From contig JAFKJY010000043.1 of NCBI GenBank assembly GCA_017305835.1, positions 1 through 64,000 on the forward strand: a stretch of 64,000 nt of DNA, read 5' to 3'. Under the pieces are notes generated by a model. That model made no database searches, was not told the origin of the DNA, and worked only from the letters and a program-made list of their open reading frames with translations. Shown piece by piece: positions 1-7,951 of the stretch. The stretch comes from Hyphomicrobiales bacterium (GTDB taxonomy: Bacteria; Pseudomonadota; Alphaproteobacteria; Rhizobiales; Rhizobiaceae). Numbering within the stretch: the stretch's first letter is position 1; each line of letters starts with the position of its first letter. Position numbers and translations under genes: made by a program.

Positions 1-191
1 AACATGGTCGAGGTGAAGAAGGAGATGGAGGCCAAGGGCTTCGTGAAGCCGATGGTCGCTTCGCTCGCCGGCGACGTGGAGGTCGAGGAAGAAGCCGACG
101 CCCGTCGCCCTCACCGGCGTCGGAAAGGCATACCGCACCCCTGGCGCGCCGTGGGCGAGAAAGAACTCGAGTCCCAGTTTGACACCGCCAA
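1..191 (+). other. Unresolved tail of a plus-strand gene at the left edge
   Basis: Bases 1 to about 105 read in plus frame 1 with almost every codon ending in G or C, as expected for a coding frame here (starting NMVEVKKEMEAKGF). The frame then has no stop before the intrinsic terminator at 192-221. The only nearby stop is a TGA at 180-182 in frame 3, so a frameshift around 90-180 or a sequencing or assembly error is possible. I do not recognise the product, and the real reading frame of the last 80 bases cannot be settled from this fragment. Confidence 0.3.
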
Positions 192-221
192 CGGCGGGCT
201 TCGGCCCGCCGGTTTTCTTTT
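192..221 (+). terminator. Intrinsic terminator with TTCG loop and T tract
   Basis: Arms CGGCGGGC (192-199) and GCCCGCCG (204-211) close a TTCG tetraloop and are followed by TTTTCTTTT (213-221). The T tract lies on the plus strand, so it terminates the gene entering from the left edge. It also separates that gene from the convergent minus-strand cluster that ends at 254. Confidence 0.9.
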
Positions 222-253
222 GCGGGTTCCGTCGCCGCGGAACGCACCTGGAG

Positions 254-1159
254 CTAGCGGCGTTGGCCCTCGATCTGGCAGTCGAACGTGACCGTGCCTG
301 CCACGGCCTCACCCGGCGCCAGGATGCGCAATCCGGTTTCCGACCGGCGTTCGGGCATGTTTACCGCGCCGATGACATGGCTCGAGGGTTCGAGGCAGAA
401 TGCCCCGCTGTCCACCGGCGCGAACAGCACGCAGGAGGTGAAGGCCTCCGTAGCGGATATCCCGATGCGGCGCTTCCGGCGAGGCCATTCGACCTGCGCG
501 GTTCCATCCCATTCCGACAGGCACAGGGCTTCCCCTGCCGCAAGCCTGGTGCCGGCGGTCTCCGCCCGCCCGAGCGGCGATGGCTCGCTGTGGTCCGTGC
601 GGAAGCCGGGCAAGATGGGCCAGTGCCGGTCGGCGCCCACCGCGAAGGACAGTCCGTCCCTCCCGGGGAAATAGGGGTGCAGCCCGAATCCCGCAGGCAT
701 CGACGCCTCGCCGACGTTCTCCAGCGACAGGCTGACCTCGAGCGCGCCGTCGGCCAGACGGAAAAGTTGGCGCGCACGGTATGCGGACGGCCAGTCAGCG
801 CCTCGATATCCGTAGGATATGGCAACCGCGTCGCCGGACCGATCGTCGACCTGCCACGCACGCAGGAAGCCATGGCCATGGCAGGCACCATCCCATGGAT
901 GGGAAGCGCCGGGCTCATAACCGCGTCCCTCGAAGTCGAAGCGGCCATCGGCTATCCGATTGCAGTACGGCACCATGGGAAAGCAGCCGGCCTTGACGTG
1001 ACTCGAGTCTTCCGCGCGCGCAGGACGGGCGGGGACGATCCAGTCGATCCGTTCCGGGCCCAGCTTGTCGTAGAGCGCAATGAGCCGCCCCCCGAAGTCC
1101 GGCTGGATCTCCGCGTTGAGCGAACCGCTTCTGAGGCTGACGATGCCGAAGCGGGGCAT
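254..1159 (-). CDS. Aldose 1-epimerase family protein
   Basis: A 301-residue protein of the galactose-mutarotase-like fold, which interconverts anomers of free sugars. Visible family features are an early GGRLIALYDKLGPERIDW segment, MVPYCNRIADGRF near residue 70 (the N-R pair that contacts sugar in mutarotases), HPWDGACHGHGF (the His region) and GFGLHPYFPG further on. I start it at the ATG of MPRFGIV because the longer open frame upstream only shadows the neighbouring dehydrogenase. It is the last gene of a minus-strand set with an SDR, an SMP-30 lactonase and an enolase-superfamily enzyme, so it probably equilibrates the sugar entering that pathway. The substrate cannot be read from the sequence. 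Confidence 0.85.
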   Translation of the reverse strand: MPRFGIVSLRSGSLNAEIQPDFGGRLIALYDKLGPERIDWIVPARPARAEDSSHVKAGCFPMVPYCNRIADGRFDFEGRGYEPGASHPWDGACHGHGFLRAWQVDDRSGDAVAISYGYRGADWPSAYRARQLFRLADGALEVSLSLENVGEASMPAGFGLHPYFPGRDGLSFAVGADRHWPILPGFRTDHSEPSPLGRAETAGTRLAAGEALCLSEWDGTAQVEWPRRKRRIGISATEAFTSCVLFAPVDSGAFCLEPSSHVIGAVNMPERRSETGLRILAPGEAVAGTVTFDCQIEGQRR

Positions 1160-1206
1160 CGCGTGAGAGCCGGCCCTTGCCGGCCGAGCCGGTTCCGCGC
1201 CGCGCC

Positions 1207-1881
1207 TCACCATGGAAGCGGATTGTCGTTGAACATCAGGAAGCTGCCGGTCTCGTGCAAATTGTAGCGACGGATGACCGAACGCATGTGGCGCACGCTT
1301 TCGGCACCCGTCAGCGGCGCCAGTTCGTCCGTGTCGCTGACATATCCCGGGTGGAGCGCGAGAACCGCGATGCCGCGATGCAGGAGATCGATGCTCATGC
1401 TCTTGATGCAGGCATTGAGCGCAGCCTTGCTGGCCCGATAGCCGTAGGCTCCGCCGGTCACGTTGAGTGAAATGCTGCCCTGGCGCGCCGAGATGAAGAC
1501 CATCTTCTTCCAGAGGCTCCGTTCGACCAAGGGCGCGAAGGTCTCTGCGAGGTGGAGCGGCCCCACGGTGTTGATCTCCACCATGCGCCGGAACGCGTCG
1601 TAGTCGGTGCCGCCGAAGCGCTTGAGGAGATCGACGTAGTAGCCGGCATTGCTGATCACGAGATCGAGCGGTTCGTCGATCTGCGCCGCGACCTCCTCCA
1701 CGCGGGCGAAGTCGGTGACATCCATCTCGAGCGCCGCGATCGCCGGATATTCGGCGCACAGCCCCGCCAGGCTGTCCATGCCGATCCCCGTCGCGAAGAC
1801 TCGCCAGCCATCTGCCGCATATTGGCGGGTGAACTCCCGGCCAATGAGGCCGTTCGCGCCGGTTACGAGCACCGTCCGCAA
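1207..1881 (-). CDS. Short-chain dehydrogenase/reductase (SDR), NAD(P)-binding
   Basis: The 224-residue product has the Rossmann motif TGANGLIG at its N terminus, a DVTD acidic turn, SNAG (the NNAG equivalent) and the catalytic pair in GAYGYRASKAA (YxxxK). The motif-to-start distance is right only if translation starts at the TTG at 1881 (reading M/L-R-T-V-L-V-T-G), which has AGGGGG about seven bases upstream. Earlier starts give an arginine-rich extension unlike the family. It lies 11 bp after the SMP-30 gene and 47 bp before the epimerase gene, consistent with cotranscription. It probably oxidises a sugar or sugar lactone; the substrate is unknown. Confidence 0.8.
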   Translation of the reverse strand: MRTVLVTGANGLIGREFTRQYAADGWRVFATGIGMDSLAGLCAEYPAIAALEMDVTDFARVEEVAAQIDEPLDLVISNAGYYVDLLKRFGGTDYDAFRRMVEINTVGPLHLAETFAPLVERSLWKKMVFISARQGSISLNVTGGAYGYRASKAALNACIKSMSIDLLHRGIAVLALHPGYVSDTDELAPLTGAESVRHMRSVIRRYNLHETGSFLMFNDNPLPW

Positions 1882-1892
1882 ATGCGATCCCC

Positions 1893-2768
1893 CTACCGGC
1901 CGAAGCAGGCTGTCGGGACGCCGCGGGCGCCGGTGCCCGCAACCGCAAAGAGCGACCCGGCGAGCGGCTGCCTTTGCCGCTGCTCCGCGTTCAGCCTCTG
2001 GCGCGACGTGGTGACATAGAGCGTGTCGCGCTCGCGCCCGCCGAACGTGCACATCGTCGGGAATTCCACCGGCAGGTCGATCCGTTCGATCAGTTTTCCC
2101 TTCGGGCTGATGGCCACCACGGCCGATCCCTGGACGAGGGCGAACCAGTAATTGCCTTCGCTGTCGACGGTCGCGCCGTCCGGCCGGCCAACCAGCTCCA
2201 GCGTGGAGAAGAACACGCGCTTGTTGGCAATGCTTCCCCTTTCGACGTCGAAGTCATACGCCCAGACCGTCTCCCTGCGGCTGTCGGCTACGTAGAGCAC
2301 GCTGCCGTCGGGCGAGAACGCCACGCCATTCCCGGTGACGAAGCCGCGATCCATCACCGTCACCGTGAGGTCGGGGTCCAAGCGATAGAGATTGCCAATC
2401 GGCGATGCCAATCCCAAGTCCAGCGACGCACACCAGAACCGGCCCGCGGAATCGCACTTTCCGTCGCAGAGGATCTCGCCATCCACCAGTCCGGCGGGAG
2501 CCGCGGCCAACTCAGCCACGCCGGATGGATCGACCAGATGAAAGCCGCCGTCCATCCCCGCGACGAGGCCCCCCTCCTTGCGGGGAGCAAGGCAGCAGAC
2601 CGGCTTGTGCACGGCCCACGACGCGAAGCGTCCGGTGGCCGGCTCGAACCGCTGGATGCTCGGCTCCTCGAAAGCGTCCACCCAGTAAAGCGCCTGCTCC
2701 CGGTCGACCCAGGTCGGGCCTTCGCCGTGATGATCGTCCGGGACGGGGACGGGCTCGACGCGCAGCAT
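1893..2768 (-). CDS. SMP-30/gluconolactonase/LRE family protein
   Basis: A 291-residue beta-propeller of the SMP-30/regucalcin family, typically metal-dependent lactonases that open sugar lactones to acids. Recognisable features are GEGPTWVDREQALYWVD at the N terminus (first metal-binding Glu), DGKCDSAGRFWCASLD in the middle, TGNGVAFSPDGSVLYVADS (the conserved Asn and Asp ligand region) and GRPDGATVDSEGNYWFAL (the GxPDGxxxD motif). The ATG at 2768 gives a normal family length. Next to a dehydrogenase and an enolase-superfamily dehydratase it fits the lactonase step of an oxidative sugar pathway. That role is inferred from context. Confidence 0.88.
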   Translation of the reverse strand: MLRVEPVPVPDDHHGEGPTWVDREQALYWVDAFEEPSIQRFEPATGRFASWAVHKPVCCLAPRKEGGLVAGMDGGFHLVDPSGVAELAAAPAGLVDGEILCDGKCDSAGRFWCASLDLGLASPIGNLYRLDPDLTVTVMDRGFVTGNGVAFSPDGSVLYVADSRRETVWAYDFDVERGSIANKRVFFSTLELVGRPDGATVDSEGNYWFALVQGSAVVAISPKGKLIERIDLPVEFPTMCTFGGRERDTLYVTTSRQRLNAEQRQRQPLAGSLFAVAGTGARGVPTACFGR

Positions 2769-2886
2769 TTCGGCTACCTGTCCCGCAGTCGCGCCACCGC
2801 CGTGCGAGCCGCCCCGGCAAGGAATGCTGGGCCGCTCCCAACGCCGATGAAGGTGGGATCCGCGAGGCGACGCGCCCTGGTCACCG
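2769..2886. other. Intergenic gap in catabolic cluster
   Basis: This 118-bp stretch separates the AttH/CrtC-like gene from the SMP-30 gene. I see no convincing promoter, terminator or short gene in it, so the two genes may still be on one transcript. Confidence 0.4.
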
Positions 2887-3960
2887 TCAGTCGCCCCTGT
2901 GCTGGCGATAGAGGACGCGGTTGTCGTGCACGATGTACTGCACCTTGTCCCAGGAAAACTCGCGGCCATCCTTGAGGCGGCAGCGGATGTCGGCTTCACC
3001 GATCCACCAGTAGAGGATCGTACAGCCGTGCTTGTAGTTGGGCCACAGATAGTAGGCCCGGCTGAATGCGCGGGCGGATACCGAAAGGCTGCCGCTCGGG
3101 CCCTCGAAACGACTTTCCCACGCGCACGGAATCTGCACGCGGCTAGCCGGGTCGACCCAGAAATCCGTTTCGGCGATCTCGCACTGATGCGAAGGCGAAT
3201 CGAATTCGTGGACGACGCCATCGATCACGACCTTGCCCCAGAAGATCCCGAGGGAGGGCCGGGAGAAGAGCAGCACCTGCGCGTTGTCCACGCCCGCGCT
3301 ATGCCAGGTGACGCCACGGGCGGAGAGCGTCTGGATCGGATTGTACCGGGTCCCGCAATGCACATGCCGCTCGTGGCAGGCGAAACCGTCGATGGCGTGG
3401 GTGCGGCCGCCGATGTTCACGGTGCCGCGGGCCCGCGCGCAAACCAGGTGCCACCGTTCCTCGATCTCCTCCACCGTTCTGGAACGGTCGGTGAACCAGA
3501 AGGCCGGCGCCATGGCATCGAGGGTCAAGTCCACGTCGACGCCGGCATGCATGCCCTCTATCTTCCATCGCGGCGGGGTCGCGGTGAACTTGCGCTTGCC
3601 GGTCCGCCAGACGGAGCCGCCGTCCTCGACCGCGACTTGCAGCGCCTCGCCCGGCAGATGATCGCCGAGATCGAAGCCGACGCACAGATACGGGTCGTCC
3701 TCCATGCGCCGCCTGCGCTCGCCCTCGAACGTGCCCTTGAGGACCAAGGTCTGCGACAGCGACACGTCATCAACCGAATAGAGGCTGCCGACCTGGCGTC
3801 CGACCAGACGGTAGGGGGAGAACCAGCCCAGGAACTCCTCTCCCTCCACGCGCGCCCAGACCATCCAGCCGTTGTTTTCCCACAGGTTCATGCCTGACAG
3901 GGCAAGCGGGCGGTGGTCCCGGTAGTCCGCAGTCGTCACATTGTAGGATGCGTCTTTCAT
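2887..3960 (-). CDS. AttH/CrtC-like lipocalin-fold protein (tentative)
   Basis: A 357-residue soluble protein without signal peptide, rich in aromatic and beta-forming residues. Two halves can be seen: an N-terminal part with GMNLWENNGWMVWARVEG and a C-terminal part containing GFACHERHVHCG and RAYYLWPNYKHG. The arrangement resembles the two-lobed lipocalin-like fold of AttH and hydroxyneurosporene synthase (CrtC) proteins. That assignment is from memory of the fold family, not from a search. Its ATG overlaps the stop of the upstream enolase-superfamily gene by four bases (ATGA), so the two are translationally coupled. It may be a hydratase or ligand-binding partner in the same pathway. Confidence 0.5.
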   Translation of the reverse strand: MKDASYNVTTADYRDHRPLALSGMNLWENNGWMVWARVEGEEFLGWFSPYRLVGRQVGSLYSVDDVSLSQTLVLKGTFEGERRRRMEDDPYLCVGFDLGDHLPGEALQVAVEDGGSVWRTGKRKFTATPPRWKIEGMHAGVDVDLTLDAMAPAFWFTDRSRTVEEIEERWHLVCARARGTVNIGGRTHAIDGFACHERHVHCGTRYNPIQTLSARGVTWHSAGVDNAQVLLFSRPSLGIFWGKVVIDGVVHEFDSPSHQCEIAETDFWVDPASRVQIPCAWESRFEGPSGSLSVSARAFSRAYYLWPNYKHGCTILYWWIGEADIRCRLKDGREFSWDKVQYIVHDNRVLYRQHRGD

Positions 3961-5117
3961 TTGCCGTTTCTCGCCGTTCCGGATGTCCCGTTTCCATGAT
4001 CGCGGGTGTAGAAGCGCAGCTTGTCCTCGTCGACTTCGATCCCCAGGCCCGGCCCGCTCGGGACGGGGATCACGCCGTCCTTGCAGACGAGCGGCCTGAC
4101 CAGCAGATCGTGCTCGTTGAGATCGTAGGCGAGGGCCGACGGATAATTCAGGGTGCGGATGGAAGCGGCGAAGTGGCAATGCGCCGCCAGCGAAATTCCC
4201 AGCGGCACCCGTTCGCCGACCGTCAGCGCAGCCCCGGCGGCTTCCGCGATCGCGACGATCCTTGTCGAGGGCAGCAGTCCGCCGCACTTGCCCAGGTAGA
4301 TATGGAGCACGTCGGCGACCCGGTGAGAGCAGCAGACATATGCGTCATCGGCCGTCCAGAACCCCTCGTCCGAAATGATCGGGACGGGAGACCGCTCGAC
4401 CACGAAGCGCCCGCCGTCGATATCCGCAAAGCGGCATGGTTGCTCGACCGCCTCCAGGCCGTATTCCGCCATGGCGGTAATCACCCGCACCGCCTCGCGC
4501 GGCGCCCAGGCCTGGTTGGCGTCGACCCGGATCGGGATATCGGGCCCGGCCGCTTTGCGCACGGCCTCCACGCGCCGGATGTCCATCGCGACATCGGCGC
4601 CGACGCGGATCTTCAGGGCCCTGTAGCCTTCGGCTATGAGCTCAGCCGCGCGCCGCGCGGTATCCTCGACGCTGCCAACGCCGACATTCTTGATCACCAC
4701 GATCTCGTCGCGCTGCTTTCCGCCCAGGAGGTCGTGGACGGGAACGCCGAGCGCCTTTCCGATGACGTCGTGCACCGCCATGTCGATCGCGGCCCGCAGC
4801 ACGTTCCAGTGACCGACCCGCTCCACGCGCATCATCTCGATGGCGTCGATTGCAGCGTGGATGGCGGTCCTGTTGAGCGCATCCGCTCCGACGAGCAGCT
4901 CAGCGAGATTGTTGCGGCCGATGGCGTCCCAGCCACGAACCGTGGTGTTCCCCTCGCCATAGCCGGTCACGCCGTCCTCGGTCGTGATCCTGACAATCGT
5001 AAACGGAGAATCCGGCGGCGTCGTCCCGCGGTGCAGGCTGAAATTGCCGTGTCGCGGCACGCTGACGGGAATGAATTCAACGGACCGGATCGCTGTCCCG
5101 ATTCGTTTCCTCGCCAT
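3957..5117 (-). CDS. Mandelate racemase/muconate lactonizing enzyme family protein
   Basis: A 386-residue enolase-superfamily enzyme, most likely a sugar-acid dehydratase. The barrel shows a first lysine in LKIRVG (KxR variant of KxK), metal ligands at RVDANQAW (Asp), AVEQP (Glu) and ISDEGF (Asp), and a second lysine in YLGKCGG, a layout like the MLE subgroup. I chose the ATG at 5117, preceded by GAGGGG, over the GTG at 5141, which would lie against the operator and promoter. The family abstracts a proton alpha to a carboxylate. With the neighbouring lactonase and dehydrogenases this suggests dehydration of an aldonate. The exact substrate is unknown. Confidence 0.85.
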   Translation of the reverse strand: MARKRIGTAIRSVEFIPVSVPRHGNFSLHRGTTPPDSPFTIVRITTEDGVTGYGEGNTTVRGWDAIGRNNLAELLVGADALNRTAIHAAIDAIEMMRVERVGHWNVLRAAIDMAVHDVIGKALGVPVHDLLGGKQRDEIVVIKNVGVGSVEDTARRAAELIAEGYRALKIRVGADVAMDIRRVEAVRKAAGPDIPIRVDANQAWAPREAVRVITAMAEYGLEAVEQPCRFADIDGGRFVVERSPVPIISDEGFWTADDAYVCCSHRVADVLHIYLGKCGGLLPSTRIVAIAEAAGAALTVGERVPLGISLAAHCHFAASIRTLNYPSALAYDLNEHDLLVRPLVCKDGVIPVPSGPGLGIEVDEDKLRFYTRDHGNGTSGTARNGK

Positions 5118-5147
5118 GGGTGCCCCTCGCCTCCGAACCACCTCGGC

Positions 5148-5165
5148 ATATCTTCTATAAGATAT
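5148..5165 (-). promoter_or_regulatory. AT-rich inverted-repeat operator
   Basis: ATATCTT (5148-5154) and AAGATAT (5159-5165) form a perfect 7-bp inverted repeat with a 4-bp spacer, in DNA otherwise very GC-rich. It covers the candidate -10 element, as expected for a repressor site. The form resembles sites of FadR-type GntR repressors, but no such regulator gene lies in this cluster within the window. Confidence 0.6.
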
Positions 5166-5181
5166 AATACTGATGTGTCAA
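5154..5181 (-). promoter_or_regulatory. Sigma70-type promoter for the dehydratase operon
   Basis: On the minus strand TTGACA (5181-5176) is a perfect -35 hexamer, followed after 16 bp by TATAGA (5159-5154) as -10. The start codon of the enolase-superfamily gene is at 5117, leaving a 5' leader of about 30 bases. It lies in the gap after the upstream SDR gene, so the five downstream genes can be transcribed independently of that gene. Confidence 0.65.
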
Positions 5182-5246
5182 CGCGACCCGAAGCGCCTTC
5201 TGCCCATGCGGGCAGCGATCGGGCCGGGAGGTTGCCGTGAGCGCGG

Positions 5247-6056
5247 TCAGCCGGGATAGAGCGTGAGGCCGCCGTCGATACGAAGGACCTGGCCGTTTAC
5301 GAAGCGGCTTCGAGGGCCCGCCAGGAAAGCGACCACCTCCGCGATCTCGTCCGGCTCCGCGTAGCGGTCGAGCGAGTTGACGCTGGAATCCATCTTCGCC
5401 GGATCGACGACCCGGGTCGCCTCGAAGCGGGCGGTCTTCGAGGGTCCCGGGCTGACGCAGTTCACCCTGACGCCGCTCGTCCTGAGCTCGGCGGCCAGGC
5501 ATCTCGTGTAGTGGACGATCGCCGCCTTGAGCGTGGCGTAGATGGGAGCGGCGTTGAAGCCGGAATGGGCAGCCGACGACGCCACGTTGATGACCGTGCC
5601 GGCCCCGCGCTCGCGCATCGGCACGACGAAGGTCTTGCAGACGAGGAAGGTGCTGATGAGATTGTTGTCGACCAGCGCGCGCACATCCTCCAGCGGGATA
5701 TCGAGGGCGTTGTTGGGTACGGGCTTGCCGCCCTGGGCGCCTATATCGCCACCCGCACAGTTCACCACTATGTCCGCAGGCCCCAGCGCCGCCTCGATGT
5801 CCGCCCGCATCTTCGCGACGGCCTGCGCGTCGCCGAGATCGCCGGTGACCGTCACGACGCGGCCTCCGAGCCTCTCCAGCTCAGCCGCCACGGCGCCGAG
5901 GTCTTCCGCCTCACCGTACTTCGCAGGGCTCGTCCAGCGGCGAGCGTGTATGGCGACATCTGCACCGTTCCGTGCCAGGTGCTCGGCTATGCGCCGACCG
6001 AGGCCGCCTCCTGACCCGGTTACGAAAGCTACCTTCCCGCCGATCTCGCCCGCCAT
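5247..6056 (-). CDS. SDR family oxidoreductase (FabG-like)
   Basis: A classical 269-residue short-chain dehydrogenase. It has TGSGGGLG as the cofactor-binding loop, NCAGGDIG for the NNAG motif, SSAAHSGFNAAPIYATLK containing the catalytic Ser-Tyr-Lys, and SPGPSKT after it. The ATG at 6056 has AAGGA about nine bases upstream and gives the usual family length. It is transcribed toward the promoter and operator upstream of the enolase-superfamily gene, 190 bases away. It probably supplies the first sugar oxidation of the adjacent pathway, which is inference from neighbours. An ARR motif after the second beta strand hints at NADP preference, weakly. Confidence 0.82.
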   Translation of the reverse strand: MAGEIGGKVAFVTGSGGGLGRRIAEHLARNGADVAIHARRWTSPAKYGEAEDLGAVAAELERLGGRVVTVTGDLGDAQAVAKMRADIEAALGPADIVVNCAGGDIGAQGGKPVPNNALDIPLEDVRALVDNNLISTFLVCKTFVVPMRERGAGTVINVASSAAHSGFNAAPIYATLKAAIVHYTRCLAAELRTSGVRVNCVSPGPSKTARFEATRVVDPAKMDSSVNSLDRYAEPDEIAEVVAFLAGPRSRFVNGQVLRIDGGLTLYPG

Positions 6057-6268
6057 CGGAGATTTCCTTCCATGCGCGGCCGCAAGCGTCCGCAAGGGAG
6101 GCCATACTGGGATAGGCGCCTGGCACGATCAATGCACAACCGCCGACCGGCCTGCCGCCGGACGTGTTCTACACGGCAAGGAGCGTGAAGCCCGGACGGC
6201 CGCCACCACGGCGAGCCGCGCGGATCGCCTTTCGGGCCGCGTCAGGACGTAGGAGCGGCCATGTTTTC

Positions 6269-6291
6269 GGGCGCGAAGCAGCTTCGCGCCC
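6269..6291. repeat. 10-bp inverted repeat downstream of ABC permease
   Basis: GGGCGCGAAG (6269-6278) and CTTCGCGCCC (6282-6291) form a perfect stem with a 3-base loop, 15 bases beyond the permease stop codon on the minus strand. There is no T tract after it on that strand. It could still end or stabilise the ABC-transporter transcript. Nothing else is evident in the 249-bp gap 6057-6305. Confidence 0.45.
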
Positions 6292-6305
6292 TGGTCGGAA
6301 ATGCC

Positions 6306-7136
6306 CTAGACCGAGCTGCCGGGGTCCCAGCGGATCACCCACTTCTCGACCATCGAGACAATGGCGAAGCCGACGATGGCGACGAAGGAGGCGGTCAGGA
6401 TGGTGGCGAACAGGCGCGGCGTGTCGAACTGGTACATGCTCTGCAGCAGCAGGTAGCCGACGCCCTCGTTGGCGCCGATCCATTCGCCGACGATGGCGCC
6501 GAGCACGCACATGGTCACCGAGATCTTCAGCGCGGCGAAGATGTAGGGCAGCGCGCTCTGCACGCGCACCCGCAGGAACACCTCGGTCTTGGAGGCCGAC
6601 AGCACGCGCATCAGCTCGAGGAGCTGCGGGTTGACGGCGCGGAAGCCGCGCACCGAGTTCACCAGCGTCGGGAAGAAGCAGATCATGGCGGCGACCACCA
6701 CCTTCGGCTCGATGCCGTTGCCGAGCATGATCTTGAGCACCGGCGCGATCGCCACGATGGGAATCGTCTTGATGAGGATCGCCACCGGATAGAACATCTC
6801 CTCCACCGGCTTGGCGTAGACGAAGGAAACGGCGACGAGGATCGCCACCGTGTTGCCGAGCACGAAGCCCAGCAGCGCCTCGACGATGGTCGGCACCGCG
6901 CTCGACGCGAGCAGGCCGATGTCGCGGCTGACGGCGCCGGCGACGTCGATCGGCGACGGCACGAGGTAGATCGGCACCGAGAACAGCCAGATGATCGCCT
7001 GCCAGAGCACCAGCACCGACAGCAGGCCGAGCGCGGCCATCAGGATCGTGCGGTGTCCGCCTTCGGCGGGGAAAAGGGCGCCGAGGCGCGCCAGCGGCGT
7101 TTCCATCCTGTCAACAGCAAGGGCCATCTTGGTCAT
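6306..7136 (-). CDS. NitT/TauT-type ABC transporter permease
   Basis: A 276-residue membrane protein with about six hydrophobic spans, of the SsuC/TauC/binding-protein-dependent permease family. The cytoplasmic EAA-like loop is visible around MRVLSASKTEVFLRVRVQSALPYI near two thirds of the length, preceded by KTIPIVAIAPVLKIMLGNG. It forms the inner-membrane channel for a small organic anion. Its ATG overlaps the ATPase stop by four bases, so the order is binding protein, ATPase, permease. The nearby sulfatase genes suggest sulfate esters or sulfonates as substrates (inference). Confidence 0.88.
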   Translation of the reverse strand: MTKMALAVDRMETPLARLGALFPAEGGHRTILMAALGLLSVLVLWQAIIWLFSVPIYLVPSPIDVAGAVSRDIGLLASSAVPTIVEALLGFVLGNTVAILVAVSFVYAKPVEEMFYPVAILIKTIPIVAIAPVLKIMLGNGIEPKVVVAAMICFFPTLVNSVRGFRAVNPQLLELMRVLSASKTEVFLRVRVQSALPYIFAALKISVTMCVLGAIVGEWIGANEGVGYLLLQSMYQFDTPRLFATILTASFVAIVGFAIVSMVEKWVIRWDPGSSV

Positions 7137-7948
7137 CCCGCATCCAGCATTGCACGCAGCCGGGCAACCTGCCGGCCGAGCTCGGGCGCGTCCTTGAGCT
7201 CGAGGCCGCGCTCCTCGGGAAGCTCGACCTCGAGGATGTCGGCGATGCGCGAGGGCCGCCGGCTCATCACCACCACGCGCTGCGACAGGAACACCGCCTC
7301 GTGCAGCGAATGGGTGACGAAGACGATGGTCATGCCGCTCTGCTTCCAGATGCGCAGCAGCTCGACGTTGAGCGCGTCGCGGACCAGCTCGTCGAGTGCG
7401 CCGAAGGGCTCGTCCATCAGCAGGATGCGCGGGCGGGTGACGAGCGCGCGCGCGATCGAGACGCGCTGGCGCATGCCGCCCGACAGCTCCGAGGGCAGCG
7501 CCTTCTCGAAGCCTTCGAGCTGGACGAGCCGCAGCGCCTCCATCGGGTCCATGGCGTCGGCGCCGCCGCGGACGCCGCCGCCCACCCGGAAGGGCAGGCG
7601 GACATTGTCGAGCACCGTCGCCCAGGGCAGCAGCACCGACTGCTGGAAGACCATGCTGAACAGCCGGGCCTTGCGCGCGGCGGCGGGCGAGCCGCCGAGG
7701 ATGCTGACGCTGCCCTCGGTCGGGTCGATGATGTCGGCGACCACCCGCAGCAGGGTGGACTTGCCGCAGCCCGAATGACCGATCAGCGTGAGGAACTCGC
7801 CCTCGCGGACGTCGAGCGTGGCGTTGTCGATGGCGCGGATCTTGCCCGCGCCACCACCGAAGGTGACGGCAACGTTGTCGATGCCGATCGCCACGCCTGC
7901 GGTCTCCTGCCCCTGCCCCGTCGCCGGGGCCACCGCCGTCGCGCGCAT
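7133..7948 (-). CDS. NitT/TauT-type ABC transporter ATP-binding protein
   Basis: A 271-residue ABC ATPase that energises the adjacent permease. Walker A is GHSGCGKST, the Q loop is in VFQQSVLLPW, the signature is LSGGMRQR, Walker B is ILLMDEPFGALDE, and the switch His lies in FVTHSLHEA. These and the C-terminal SRRPSRIADILEVELP resemble SsuB/TauB proteins. It begins 3 bp after the binding-protein stop and overlaps the permease start, so the three proteins are made from one transcript. Confidence 0.9.
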   Translation of the reverse strand: MRATAVAPATGQGQETAGVAIGIDNVAVTFGGGAGKIRAIDNATLDVREGEFLTLIGHSGCGKSTLLRVVADIIDPTEGSVSILGGSPAAARKARLFSMVFQQSVLLPWATVLDNVRLPFRVGGGVRGGADAMDPMEALRLVQLEGFEKALPSELSGGMRQRVSIARALVTRPRILLMDEPFGALDELVRDALNVELLRIWKQSGMTIVFVTHSLHEAVFLSQRVVVMSRRPSRIADILEVELPEERGLELKDAPELGRQVARLRAMLDAG

Positions 7949-7951
7949 CGC

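Noticed and set aside
60-187. Minus-strand frame reading GGVKLGLEFFLAHG, resembling part of OMP decarboxylase
   Set aside because: The similarity covers only a short stretch, the catalytic Lys-Asp residues are missing and the frame does not continue as a gene on either side.
46-291. The 95-codon frame at 4-291 as a complete gene
   Set aside because: It reads through a clear intrinsic terminator and its second half has no coding-like character, so it is not listed as a CDS.
6269-6291. Intrinsic terminator after the first ABC permease
   Set aside because: The stem is perfect, but no T tract follows on the minus strand, so it is listed as an inverted repeat only.
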